A program made the position numbers and the translations under genes. A stretch of DNA of 64,000 nucleotides from Sulfuriferula plumbiphila (GTDB taxonomy: Bacteria; Pseudomonadota; Gammaproteobacteria; Burkholderiales; Sulfuriferulaceae), in NCBI RefSeq assembly GCF_009938015.1, contig NZ_AP021884.1, positions 2,916,585 through 2,980,584 on the forward strand, in the 5' to 3' direction. Below the pieces are notes generated by a model. The model searched no databases and had not been told where the DNA came from. It saw only the letters and a list, made by a program, of their open reading frames with translations. Of the stretch, positions 9,224 to 16,763 are shown in pieces. Position 1 is the stretch's first letter. Each line of letters opens with the position of its first letter.

Positions 9224-9484
9224 GAATGATGGGTTGGGTTTGGAAATCAATGGGAACAAAGCCGGATCGCGGATAGACTCAAGCGCAAGGTCAACGTCAA
9301 GCATTGGCCAGTAAAGGTGATTGGGAGATGGACGCTCGATCGTGGCGATTTGCTCAACCGTGGCTTGCTTGAACCACGGAAACTCTGCATACGAGACAAA
9401 CAGCTCTTCATTGTCCAAGAGCAGCCAGAAACCCTTACTTGAGACCAAGGAAACCTCAATCTCCGAAGCGGATACGCCAAGCAT
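9212..9484 (-). CDS. DUF2442-family small protein
   Basis: About 90 residues from ATG 9484. The pattern LLDNEELFVSYAEFPWF followed by ATVEQIATIE and LYWPMLDVDLALESI matches DUF2442: a small beta-rich domain ending in a W-P-x-L-D-x-D-L segment. The start at 9484 overlaps the end of the DUF4160 gene by 29 bp; this pair is a common adjacent combination in bacteria. Biochemical function is not established. The last codons reach into the REP-like repeat at 9153-9223, so the C-terminal tail (PNPSFQPG) is repeat-derived. An upstream start (9529) is open but falls well inside DUF4160. Confidence 0.72.
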   Translation of the reverse strand: MLGVSASEIEVSLVSSKGFWLLLDNEELFVSYAEFPWFKQATVEQIATIERPSPNHLYWPMLDVDLALESIRDPALFPLISKPNPSFQPG

Positions 9485-9694
9485 GGGCAATCTCCTCGTG
9501 GTGTGCATGAACCAAAGCCAAGGCCTCATTGATCTGTTTCTGGGAAAGACCCTGGTTCAAGGCCAATTCAATTTTCGGCTCCAACCAAAACTTGGCCTCG
9601 CCGTCAGTGTGAGTGGCATGAACATGCATCCGCGTCTCTTCGCGTGAAAAAAGAAAAAACGAAATGCTCCTTGAGGAAAAATAGTAGGCGCCAT
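9456..9694 (-). pseudogene. DUF4160-family gene with a frameshift in a poly-T tract
   Basis: The canonical DUF4160 start is readable from ATG 9694 as MAPTIFPQGAFRFFFF. The rest of the domain (SREETRMHVHATHTDGEAK, then FWLEP, and the helix QINEALALVHAHHEEIAHAW) continues in a different frame. The break is at the T-runs 9647-9652 and 9654-9659: one extra T restores a continuous protein of about 79 residues. It is therefore either a real frameshift, a slippage-tolerant gene, or a homopolymer sequencing error. A downstream ATG (MHVHA) could still produce the second half. The family's function is unknown, and it commonly pairs with DUF2442, which overlaps its end. Confidence 0.7.
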
Positions 9695-9766
9695 GCGTCA
9701 AGTGTAGCAACCCTCCTATGCGGATGTGCGGATGCCCAATGTCTGAATTATGGGGCGTAGAGCGCG

Positions 9767-9860
9767 TAGGGCGCAATAACCAAAGGGCATGAAATCAGGC
9801 ATGCCGGCAGTATCACGGGGAGATGCATGCGGCGCAATGCCCGCTGGTTATTGCGCCCTA
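9767..9860. repeat. REP-like long hairpin (inverted pair)
   Basis: The left arm, 9767-9790 (TAGGGCGCAATAACCAAAGG...), is the near-exact reverse complement of 9837-9860 (...GGTTATTGCGCCCTA), making a 24-bp imperfect stem with a ~46-nt loop. Nested inside, GGCGCAAT/ATTGCGCC forms a second hairpin (9831-9857). The core matches the REP-type palindromes common in proteobacterial intergenic DNA. Confidence 0.72.
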
Positions 9861-9868
9861 CCGGGCTG
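9799..9868 (+). repeat. REP-like unit R2 (direct repeat of 9153-9223)
   Basis: Second ~70-bp copy of the direct repeat: GCATGCCGGCAGTATC, then GGTTATTGCGCCCTACC and GGGCTG. It overlaps the hairpin at 9767-9860. On the minus strand it supplies the stop codon and last residues of the XRE antitoxin gene at 9858-10079. Confidence 0.7.
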
Positions 9869-10079
9869 CGGGATGGCATTTGGGGGCGCGGGCAAGAACC
9901 TTTGCGCGCTCGACGCCGAGATTAACCCGGCCGTTCTCAATAGCGGAAATGGTGGCTTGAGGAATTCCCGTGAGTTCGGAGAGCTGACTTTGGCTCAGTT
10001 CCTGGAGTTCGCGCAGGATACGGACGGACTCACCGACAGAAACTTCCACTCGTTTCCTGGCAGGACGATAATTCTTCAT
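9858..10079 (-). CDS. XRE-family helix-turn-helix antitoxin, C-terminus clipped by a REP unit
   Basis: A 73-residue protein from ATG 10079, preceded by a GGAGG ribosome site. HTH_3 domain: SVGESVRILRELQELSQSQL, then TGIPQATISAIENGR as the recognition helix region. This resembles antitoxins of higBA-like pairs, whose usual C-terminus runs on after a ...CHPAVL segment. Here the tail is APKCHPAAR-stop, and the last residues fall in the REP-like sequence beginning near 9868, so the natural end seems replaced. No toxin gene lies next to it on the same strand. The upstream open frame to 10211 has no coding character. Confidence 0.72.
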   Translation of the reverse strand: MKNYRPARKRVEVSVGESVRILRELQELSQSQLSELTGIPQATISAIENGRVNLGVERAKVLARAPKCHPAAR

Positions 10080-10231
10080 ATCAGGGCCTCCGGTAATCAC
10101 CGGACCCAACGAGACTGTAGAAAAAGTATCATCCCCGCATCGACTCATCAACGCAGACAGACGCGGTGACTGGTAAAGAACGTTGTTAGGCCTATTGATG
10201 CCATAAGGCACACAGGTGTAAGATTCTCCGC

Positions 10232-10510
10232 ATGAAACCTGTGAACTGGAGCACCGATAAAAATATCCGCCTCAAGGCTGAGCGCGGCGTATCTTTTGAG
10301 GAAGTTGTGTCGGCCATGTCGAATGGCGGCCTGCTTGTCGTGCTGGATCATCCGAACACAGTTCAATATCCGAACCAACACATGTTTGTAGTTCGTATTC
10401 GTGGCTACGCCTATCTGGTGCCGTTTGTGGAGACGAAGCATGAGGTCTTCCTGAAAACGATCATCCCGAGCCGAAAAGCCACTCGTATCTATCTTGATGA
10501 GGAGCGTTGA
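10232..10510 (+). CDS. BrnT-like toxin of a type II toxin-antitoxin pair
   Basis: A 92-residue protein. The pattern N(I)RLKAERGVSFEEV, a central MFVVRIRGYAYLVPFV strand pair and the C-terminal FLKTIIPSRKATRIYL match the BrnT/RelE-like toxin group, whose members act as ribonucleases in the cytoplasm. The conserved SRKAT motif is intact. The antitoxin start (10512) is 1 bp after the toxin stop, the usual toxin-first BrnTA order. It is divergent from the XRE antitoxin gene, with 152 bp between starts. Activity is inferred from family only. Confidence 0.75.
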   Translation: MKPVNWSTDKNIRLKAERGVSFEEVVSAMSNGGLLVVLDHPNTVQYPNQHMFVVRIRGYAYLVPFVETKHEVFLKTIIPSRKATRIYLDEER

Positions 10511-10511
10511 A

Positions 10512-10838
10512 ATGGACAAAGAAAGTAAACTCGAGGAAGAAATTCTGGCCTCTTTTGAGAGAGGAGAATGGCAGCCTTCTCCAAAAGGCAAAAGTGAAAT
10601 TGCACGTTTTGCGGCAATGGCTTCTGCGTCTCTGGCAAAAGACAAGCGAGTCAACATTCGCATCTCCTCCCGAGACCTTGAGGATATTCAAGCAAAGGCC
10701 GCAGAAGAAGCGATTCCTTATCAAACACTGATGGCCAGCGTCCTTCACAAATACGTCACAGGGCGTCTTGTCGAACCGCAAACCGGCCCAACCCCGCGTT
10801 CAACAAGCGAAACGCGCCAAAAGCGGCGTGTCCCTTAA
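10512..10838 (+). CDS. Antitoxin partner (CopG/BrnA-like ribbon-helix-helix)
   Basis: A 108-residue protein from ATG 10512, with AGGAG 8 bp upstream inside the end of the toxin gene. The core DKRVNIRISSRDLEDIQAKA, followed by IPYQTLMASVLHKYVTGRL, is the ribbon-helix-helix pattern of CopG/BrnA antitoxins that bind the toxin and repress their own promoter. An acidic N-terminal helix (MDKESKLEEEILASFERGEW) precedes it. After GRL a 22-residue Pro/Thr/Arg-rich tail follows, longer than I expect for the family, possibly from run-on into neighbouring DNA. It ends about 125 bp before the IS5 element. Confidence 0.78.
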   Translation: MDKESKLEEEILASFERGEWQPSPKGKSEIARFAAMASASLAKDKRVNIRISSRDLEDIQAKAAEEAIPYQTLMASVLHKYVTGRLVEPQTGPTPRSTSETRQKRRVP

Positions 10839-10968
10839 GGATGCTCTGAACAACCCCGCCCGAAGTACAGCAGCAGGCCATCCTGTTTCAAATCGTAGAA
10901 TGGGTGCCGTGAAACGCACAAACAATACTGTTTCCGACGCTGTTTTGGACGTTTTTCGCCCCGTTTAG

Positions 10969-12020
10969 GGCTTTTGCCCGGTTTTCAGGCGCACTCATCC
11001 CTGAGTCTCGATCAACTTGCTTCGTACCATCCACAAGTTGGACAGCGCAAACAGCGTGACAAGCTGCGCTGTGTTCTTCTTGAGGCCGCGGTAGCGCACC
11101 TTCACGTAGCCAAACTGGCGCTTGATCACCCGGAACGGGTGCTCTACCTTGGCTCGAATGCCGGCCTTGAGTTTCTCGACCTGGTCAATCAGCGCGTCTG
11201 TGGGTTTGTCCTTGTCCAGCGCACGGCGCTTGCCCGGGCGCATGGCCACGTGCCAGGTGACGCGGGCTTGGGCATTCGGGCGTTTGTCTGCGCCCTGGTA
11301 GCCTGCGTCGGCAAAGACATCCGTCTCCAGGCCCTGCAACAGGTCGTTGCCTTCGGTCACGTCGTTCACATGCGCGGCAGTGCCGCGCACGGTGTGCACC
11401 AGCCCGGACTCGGCATCGGCGCCAATGTGGGCTTTCATGCCGAAGTACCACTGCCGGCCCTTCTGGGTGGAGTGCATTTCGGGGTCGCGTGCCTTGTCGG
11501 CGTTCTTGGTGGAGGTGGGCGCTGCAATCAGGGTGGCGTCTACCACAGTGCCCGCTTTGAGCAGCAGGCCACGCTGGATCAGCAGTTCGTTGATGGTGGA
11601 TAGAATGCGGTCTGCGAGCTGGTGCTTTTCCAGCCGATGGCGGAAACGCAGGATGGTGCTCTCGTCGGGCAGGCGGGCGTAGTCTTCAAGCCGGGCAAAT
11701 TCGCGGTATAGAGGGATGTCGAAGAAGGCTTCTTCCATGCCCGGGTCGGACAAGGTGAACCATTGCTGCATGAAGTGGATGCGCAACATGGTTTCCAGAG
11801 AAAACGGCGGGCGGCCATTGGTGCCTTTGGGATAGTACGGGGCAATCAGCCCGACCAGCGCTGCCCAGGGCACGACTTGTTCCATCTGCTCCAGAAACTC
11901 GCGCTTGCGGGTCTTCTTGAGGCTCAGGTTGATATCCAGTGTGGTTTGTTTCATAGGCTCAATATTGCCATACTTGCCTTGAACAATGCGCTCTGGGTGG
12001 GGGAGTTTTGCAGAGTTTCC
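10969..12020 (-). mobile_element. IS5-family insertion sequence (proposed boundaries)
   Basis: The transposase gene 10995-11954 sits between two copies of the tetranucleotide TTAG (10965-10968 and 12021-12024). TTAG fits the YTAR target duplication known for the IS5 group. The proposed ends, GGCTTTTGCCCGG at the left and, read inward on the minus strand, GGAAACTCTGCAAAAC at the right, share only a short T-x-TGC core. The terminal repeats are therefore weak and the boundaries tentative. Length would be 1052 bp, normal for the family. Confidence 0.55.
10995..11954 (-). CDS. IS5-family DDE transposase
   Basis: A 319-residue, full-length, uninterrupted transposase. The N-terminal DUF772 region has GRPPFSLETMLRIHFMQQWF near residue 48. 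DDE catalytic residues are visible: D in TVVDATLIAAP (about 139), D in VFADAGYQG (about 213) and E in KVEHPFRVIKRQFGYVKVRY (about 275). The DAGYQG and E-x6-K-x-FG signatures are typical of IS5. It catalyses cut-and-paste movement of its element. The intact frame suggests a recent insertion between the toxin-antitoxin pair and the pilin gene. Confidence 0.95.
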   Translation of the reverse strand: MKQTTLDINLSLKKTRKREFLEQMEQVVPWAALVGLIAPYYPKGTNGRPPFSLETMLRIHFMQQWFTLSDPGMEEAFFDIPLYREFARLEDYARLPDESTILRFRHRLEKHQLADRILSTINELLIQRGLLLKAGTVVDATLIAAPTSTKNADKARDPEMHSTQKGRQWYFGMKAHIGADAESGLVHTVRGTAAHVNDVTEGNDLLQGLETDVFADAGYQGADKRPNAQARVTWHVAMRPGKRRALDKDKPTDALIDQVEKLKAGIRAKVEHPFRVIKRQFGYVKVRYRGLKKNTAQLVTLFALSNLWMVRSKLIETQG

Positions 12021-12293
12021 TTAGATTCTGAGCTATACACGTTGTGCATGCACACTGCTTCCAGCAGTCGGTGGCACACGCATTCTATCACCGCAAACCT
12101 TATCGGCATGACTTCTGGATGACTGCGTACAGCAGGGGAATGGGCAGGACGGATGCGTTAAATTTTTGACAATTTTTCGCCATCCCTGTCGAGAACTCGG
12201 CAATCGCACTCATCCATACGGAGCCACTCTTAAAATTACAAATAAATACTATTTCAAAACAGCCTGTTAAAAACATCTTGTTAGTCAAAATAT

Positions 12294-12309
12294 GGCGTGA
12301 TTCTTGCGC
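12294..12309 (+). promoter_or_regulatory. Sigma-54 promoter of the solitary pilin gene
   Basis: TGGCGTGATTCTTGCG shows the -24 GG (12295-12296) and -12 GC (12307-12308) separated by exactly 10 bp, matching the TGGCACG-N4-TTGC consensus. It lies 40 bp upstream of the pilin start at 12349. An A/T-rich tract (12225-12290) precedes it, suitable for IHF bending or an activator such as PilR, though I see no defined operator. The rest of 12025-12293 holds no gene. Confidence 0.78.
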
Positions 12310-12348
12310 GAAAAATTATCACCCATCATATAGCCGGGATATATACCA

Positions 12349-13020
12349 ATGAAAAATCTGCAAAAACAGAACGGATTCACGCTGATCGAGATTGCCATCG
12401 TGCTGGTGATCATCGGCCTTCTGCTGGGCGGTGTGCTGAAGGGTCAGGAACTGATCAACAGCGCCAGGGTGAAGAACCTCGCCACCGACTTCAGGAACAT
12501 CCCGGTGTACATCTACGGCTATCAGGACAAGTTCAGGGCGCTGCCAGGGGATGATCAGAATGCGGCCAGCCATGTGGGTGGAACTGTTTCATCCTCCGGT
12601 AAGACAGGCAATGGTGTAATTGATGGTAAATGGGATTCCACAACCGCAACCGATGAAACCCAGTTGTTTTGGCAACATGTTCGCCTTGCTGGCTTAGCTG
12701 CGGGAGTAACGAATGCCGCTGATTATTTGCCAACCAATTCTGTGGGAGGGGTGATCGGCATTACTAACGGTGGTGTCGATAACCCTGATCCGGCGCCCCC
12801 AGCCACTAGAATATCTGGTACTTACATCATTTGCTCGGCTGGTATATTGGGAAAATATGCCAAGCAACTGGATATCCAGATGGACAACGGTGATCCTGTC
12901 TCTGGATCAATGCGGGCATATAATAATACTACCGTAAGGCCATCCACACTTAGCGCGCCAACTTTGGTGTCCGGTGCGCTGGATGATGCCACTTCATATA
13001 CCGTCTGCATGGGTGTCTAA
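12349..13020 (+). CDS. Type IV prepilin (solitary, sigma-54 promoter)
   Basis: A 223-residue protein with a short leader, MKNLQKQNG|FTLIEIAIVLVII: G-1, F+1 and E+5 of the prepilin peptidase site are intact, followed by the alpha-1 helix to about residue 40. Next is a conserved-looking segment, IYGYQDKFRALPGDDQNA (about 54-71), found in many betaproteobacterial pilin-like proteins. A cysteine pair (IICSAG at about 163 and VCMGV at the C-terminus) could form the pilin disulfide loop. It is monocistronic, with its own sigma-54 promoter upstream and a hairpin terminator 20 bp downstream. It may be the major subunit for the assembly operon at 1-7252, now separated from it by 5 kb of accessory DNA. 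Confidence 0.88.
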   Translation: MKNLQKQNGFTLIEIAIVLVIIGLLLGGVLKGQELINSARVKNLATDFRNIPVYIYGYQDKFRALPGDDQNAASHVGGTVSSSGKTGNGVIDGKWDSTTATDETQLFWQHVRLAGLAAGVTNAADYLPTNSVGGVIGITNGGVDNPDPAPPATRISGTYIICSAGILGKYAKQLDIQMDNGDPVSGSMRAYNNTTVRPSTLSAPTLVSGALDDATSYTVCMGV

Positions 13021-13039
13021 CAAAACTCCGGCGTGACCC

Positions 13040-13064
13040 AAGCCCGCTTCGGCGGCTTTTTATT
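13040..13064 (+). terminator. Rho-independent terminator of the pilin gene
   Basis: AAGCCCGC-TTCG-GCGGCTT followed by TTTATT forms a short GC stem (one bulged C) with a UUCG-type tetraloop and a T-run, 20 bp after the pilin stop. Confidence 0.75.
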
Positions 13065-13110
13065 GCAGTCTCTCGCAGAAGTGCGCATAAATTTTACCCC
13101 CACAACGCAT

Positions 13111-13145
13111 TCCTCCGTGTTCCCCGTGGCTAAATGCTTTTCCAG
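13111..13145 (+). repeat. Dispersed intergenic repeat, copy B (right arm)
   Basis: CCTCCGTGTTCCCCGTGGCT, then AAATGCTTTTCC, a single arm of the dispersed repeat described at 9029-9123. It lies between the pilin terminator and the convergent antiporter gene. Confidence 0.5.
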
Positions 13146-13155
13146 ACTTACTTAG

Positions 13156-15126
13156 TCACCCCTGCAACAAGCGTATTTCCGCCGCCGCCAGATTCTCGGG
13201 TATTCCGCGCAGCACCAGCACATCGCCCGCCAGCACTTGCGTTTCCGGCTGCGGATCGAGGCCGCGAATATTGCGGCGGCGCACGACGATGACTTCCACA
13301 CCCAGTTCCAGCACGCCGGTTTCGGCCAGGGTTTTGCCGGCCGCCGCTGCCTGCTCGGTAATCAGCACCGACAGCAGGCGCGGCTGGGCGGTTTCCGACA
13401 GCTCTGCTTCTTCGTCGGTCGCGCCGCGGAAGAATCCGCGCAACAGGCCATAGCGCTGTTCGCGTACGCCGCGCAGTTTTTTCAGCACGCGGGTAAGCGG
13501 CACGCCGAGCAGCAGCAAGGCGTGGGAAGCCAGCATCAGCGAGCCTTCCAGCACCTCCGGCACCACTTCTGCGGCGCCCGCCTGTTTCAGCGCATTCAGG
13601 TCGGTGTCGTCCACGGTGCGCACGATCACCGGCAGGTCGGGACGCAGCTCCTGCACCACGGCAAGGATTTTCATCGCTCCCGGCAGATTGGCGAAGGTGA
13701 CCACCAGCGCACGCGCACGATTCAGCCCGACGGCCTTGAGCACTTCGCGCCGCGCCGCATCGCCGAACACCACGTTCTCGCCCGCTGCGGCGGCCGCCTT
13801 GACGCGGGTGGTATCCACGTCCAGCGCAATGTAGGGGATATCTTCGGATTCCAGCAGGCGCGCCAGACTTTGCCCGCTGCGGCCATAGCCGCAAATGATC
13901 AGGTGCGCGTCGGCAGCAAAACTTTTCACTGCGATGTCGTGCAGTTCCCTGGCACGGCCTGCCCATTCGCCGCCGCACAAGCGCCGGGTAATCGCGTCGG
14001 TATACTGAATCACTACGGGTGCGATCATCATCGACAGCACCATCGCGGCCAGCACGATTTGCAGGGCGGTGCCCTGAATCAGGTTCAGGCTGCCCGCCTG
14101 CGCCAGCAGCACGAATCCGAATTCACCGCCCTGCGCCAGGCCCAGTGCGGTGCGCATGGCCACCGGCGCTTCGTTGCCGAGCATGCGCCCCAGCCCCCAT
14201 ACCAGCGCCGCCTTGAGCAACACCAGCGCGGCCAGCACCAGTACCACCCAGCCCAGATGCACCCACACTGCGTGCAGGTCGAGCAGCATGCCGATGGTGA
14301 CAAAAAACAGCCCCAGCAGCACGTCGCGGAACGGCTTGATGTCGTCCTCCACCTGATAGCGGAACTCGGTTTCGGAGATCAGCATGCCCGCCAGAAACGC
14401 CCCCAGCGCCAGCGACAATCCGGCCTGGTCGGTGAGATAGGCCAGCCCCAGGGTGATGAGCAGCACGTTGAGCATGAACAGCTCGGAGGATTTGTGGCCG
14501 GCCACCATGCTGAACCACGGGCGCATCAGCTTTTGCCCGACGACCAACAGCAGGAACAGCACTACGGCAGCCTTGGCACCAGCCCAGCCGAGGTCCACCC
14601 ACAGGTTTTCGCTGCCCGCCGCCAGGGTGGGAATCAGGATCAGCAGCGGCACCACCGCCAGATCCTGGAACAGCAGCACGGCTATCATCTGGCGGCCATG
14701 CTGGGATTGCAGCTCCAGCCGCTCCGCCAGCATCTTGCTGACAATGGCGGTGGACGACATCGCCAGCGCACCGCCCAGCGCAAACCCGGCTGCCCATGGC
14801 AGACCGGCGCCCCAGGCCACTGCCATCACCAGCAAAATAGACGCCACCACCTGCGCGCCGCCAAAACCGAATACCGTGGTGCGGATGGCCTTGAGCTTGG
14901 GCAGGCTGAACTCCAGGCCGATGCTGAACATCATGAATACCACGCCGAATTCGGCCAGGTGGCGCGTGTCCTGGCTATCGGGTATCCAGCCGAAGGCGTG
15001 CGGGCTCACCAGGATGCCTACCAGAAGATAGCCGAGCATGGACGGCAGGCGTAACGCGCGAAACAGCGCCGAAACAATCACGGCAGCAGCAAGGAGGATC
15101 AGGACAAAACCAAGTGTGGTGTGCAT
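13156..15126 (-). CDS. CPA2 (Kef/YbaL-type) monovalent cation:proton antiporter
   Basis: A 656-residue protein. Residues 1-380 hold about 12 transmembrane helices of the Na+/H+ exchanger fold, with LGYLLVGILVSPHAFGW near 31 and the VLLFQDLAVVPLL motif near 150. A TrkA-N (RCK) domain at about 408-525 has the nucleotide-binding IICGYGRSGQSLARLLE. A TrkA-C domain follows at about 570-655. This layout is that of KefB/KefC and YbaL, which export K+ or exchange it for H+ under control of NAD(H) or a thiol ligand. No KefF/KefG ancillary gene is adjacent. It is divergent from kdsD across 100 bp. Ion specificity cannot be read from sequence. Confidence 0.9.
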   Translation of the reverse strand: MHTTLGFVLILLAAAVIVSALFRALRLPSMLGYLLVGILVSPHAFGWIPDSQDTRHLAEFGVVFMMFSIGLEFSLPKLKAIRTTVFGFGGAQVVASILLVMAVAWGAGLPWAAGFALGGALAMSSTAIVSKMLAERLELQSQHGRQMIAVLLFQDLAVVPLLILIPTLAAGSENLWVDLGWAGAKAAVVLFLLLVVGQKLMRPWFSMVAGHKSSELFMLNVLLITLGLAYLTDQAGLSLALGAFLAGMLISETEFRYQVEDDIKPFRDVLLGLFFVTIGMLLDLHAVWVHLGWVVLVLAALVLLKAALVWGLGRMLGNEAPVAMRTALGLAQGGEFGFVLLAQAGSLNLIQGTALQIVLAAMVLSMMIAPVVIQYTDAITRRLCGGEWAGRARELHDIAVKSFAADAHLIICGYGRSGQSLARLLESEDIPYIALDVDTTRVKAAAAAGENVVFGDAARREVLKAVGLNRARALVVTFANLPGAMKILAVVQELRPDLPVIVRTVDDTDLNALKQAGAAEVVPEVLEGSLMLASHALLLLGVPLTRVLKKLRGVREQRYGLLRGFFRGATDEEAELSETAQPRLLSVLITEQAAAAGKTLAETGVLELGVEVIVVRRRNIRGLDPQPETQVLAGDVLVLRGIPENLAAAEIRLLQG

Positions 15127-15226
15127 GCTCCGAAGGGTAAGGGCTACGCGCAGCTACCGCAATAGCAGGGGCGTCTTGTATACTCCCCAAGTATCCGAAA
15201 CGCAGCCCAAAAACACGACGACCGCC

Positions 15227-16222
15227 ATGCCCGACACCTCCCCGCCCACATTCGACCAGGACGCCGCCCTGACGCTGGCACGCCGCGTACTCAGCATCGA
15301 GGCCAGCGCCGTGGAAGCCCTGCGCGATCGTCTGGACGCCAGCTTCACTGCAGCGATGACGCTGATTCTGGCATGCCGGGGCCGCGTGGTGGTGAGCGGC
15401 ATGGGCAAGTCCGGGCACGTCGGCAACAAGATTGCCGCCACCCTGGCCAGTACCGGCACCCCGGCGTTTTTCGTGCACCCCGGCGAAGCCAGCCATGGCG
15501 ATCTGGGCATGATTACCCATGACGACGTATGCATCGCGCTGTCCAATTCCGGCGAGAGCGCCGAACTCACCAGCATCGTGCCGCTCATCAAACGGCGCGG
15601 CGCCCGGCTCATTTCCATGACCGGCAACCCCAACTCCACCCTGGCGCGCGAAGCCGACGTGCACCTCGACGCCAGCGTGGCGCAGGAGGCCTGCCCACTC
15701 AACCTCGCCCCCACCGCCAGCACCACCGCGGCACTGGCGCTGGGCGACGCGCTGGCGGTCGCGCTGCTGCAGGCGCGCGGCTTCGGCGCTGACGACTTCG
15801 CGCGCACCCATCCCGGCGGTTCGCTGGGGCGCAAGCTGCTGGTGCATGTGCGCGACGTGATGCACGCGGGAGAAGCGCTGCCGCATGTGGCCGCCAGCGC
15901 ATTGCTACCCGAAGCGCTGCTGGAAATGACGCGCAAGGGGCTGGGCATGACCGCGGTGGAAGACGAGCACGGCCGGCTGATCGGCATCTTCACCGACGGC
16001 GACCTGCGCCGCGTGCTGGAAAAAGCCATCGACATCCGCATCACACCCATACACCAGGTGATGACCGCCAACCCGCGCAGCATCGGTGCCGACGCACTGG
16101 CAGTTGCCGCCGTGGAAAAAATGCAAAGCCACAACATCAACGGCATGCTGGTGGTGGATGCCGACAACCGGCTCATCGGCGCACTCAACATGCTCGACCT
16201 GCTGCGCGCCGGCGTGGTTTGA
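15227..16222 (+). CDS. kdsD: D-arabinose-5-phosphate isomerase
   Basis: A 331-residue protein from ATG 15227; the longer frame upstream lacks homology. The SIS domain (about 40-175) contains RVVVSGMGKSGHVGNKIAAT and the HPGEASHGDLGM active-site loop. Two CBS domains follow (about 208-265 and 275-330). It interconverts ribulose-5-phosphate and arabinose-5-phosphate, the first step of Kdo synthesis for LPS. It opens the kdsD-kdsC-lptCAB-rpoN cluster typical of proteobacteria. The next gene starts 16 bp later. Confidence 0.95.
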   Translation: MPDTSPPTFDQDAALTLARRVLSIEASAVEALRDRLDASFTAAMTLILACRGRVVVSGMGKSGHVGNKIAATLASTGTPAFFVHPGEASHGDLGMITHDDVCIALSNSGESAELTSIVPLIKRRGARLISMTGNPNSTLAREADVHLDASVAQEACPLNLAPTASTTAALALGDALAVALLQARGFGADDFARTHPGGSLGRKLLVHVRDVMHAGEALPHVAASALLPEALLEMTRKGLGMTAVEDEHGRLIGIFTDGDLRRVLEKAIDIRITPIHQVMTANPRSIGADALAVAAVEKMQSHNINGMLVVDADNRLIGALNMLDLLRAGVV

Positions 16223-16238
16223 GGTGGGGTCAAGCACG

Positions 16239-16763
16239 ATGGAAAACGCACACCAGCGCGCCCGGGCAATCAAGCTGGTCATCTTCGACGTGGACGGGGT
16301 GATGACCGATGGCAGCCTGTTTTTTGACGATGACGGGCGGGAATACAAAGCCTTCAACTCGCTCGACGGCCACGGCCTGAAAATGCTCAAAAGTACCGGC
16401 GTGGAGACGGCCATCATCACCGGGCGCAGTTCGCAAGTGGTGACACACCGTGCGCACAACCTGGGCATCGGCCATGTTTATCAAGGCGTGGACAACAAAC
16501 TGGAAGCCTACCTGCACCTGCTGGAAAAGCTCGGCCTGTCCGCTGCACAAACCGCCTATATGGGTGACGACGTGATTGACCTGCCGGTGCTGATCCGCTG
16601 CGGTCTTGCCATCTCGGTGCCGGCAGCACCTGCCGTGGTCAAGCAGCATGCACACTTCACCACCACCCTGGACGGCGGCAGCGGCGCGGTGCGCGAAGCC
16701 TGCGAATTCATCATGCAGGCACAGGATACTTACGCAAAAGTCATCGCCCATTATCTGCAATGA
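16239..16763 (+). CDS. kdsC: 3-deoxy-D-manno-octulosonate 8-phosphate phosphatase
   Basis: A 174-residue HAD-superfamily type C0 phosphatase from ATG 16239. Catalytic motif I is FDVDGVMTDG (about 16-25), motif II is IITGRSS (about 60), and motif III/IV is YMGDDVIDLPVL (about 107-118). It releases phosphate from Kdo-8-P in the cytoplasm to yield Kdo. The size and lack of a cap domain fit the tetrameric KdsC group. It overlaps lptC by 4 bp (16760-16763). Confidence 0.95.
   Translation: MENAHQRARAIKLVIFDVDGVMTDGSLFFDDDGREYKAFNSLDGHGLKMLKSTGVETAIITGRSSQVVTHRAHNLGIGHVYQGVDNKLEAYLHLLEKLGLSAAQTAYMGDDVIDLPVLIRCGLAISVPAAPAVVKQHAHFTTTLDGGSGAVREACEFIMQAQDTYAKVIAHYLQ

Noticed and set aside
10181-10191. 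CGTTGTTAGGC, also present at 33071-33081, resembling an integron attC core (GTTAGGC) near toxin-antitoxin genes.
   Set aside because: No matching opposite core at attC distance with proper stem, and repeated 11-mers are expected by chance in 64 kb.
10768-10968. A 66-codon frame overlapping the antitoxin end (TTG start).
   Set aside because: It overlaps the antitoxin out of frame, has no ribosome site and no recognisable family pattern.
13237-15054. A 605-codon open frame opposite the antiporter gene.
   Set aside because: Antisense shadow of a GC-rich gene; His/Gln-rich composition and no domain.
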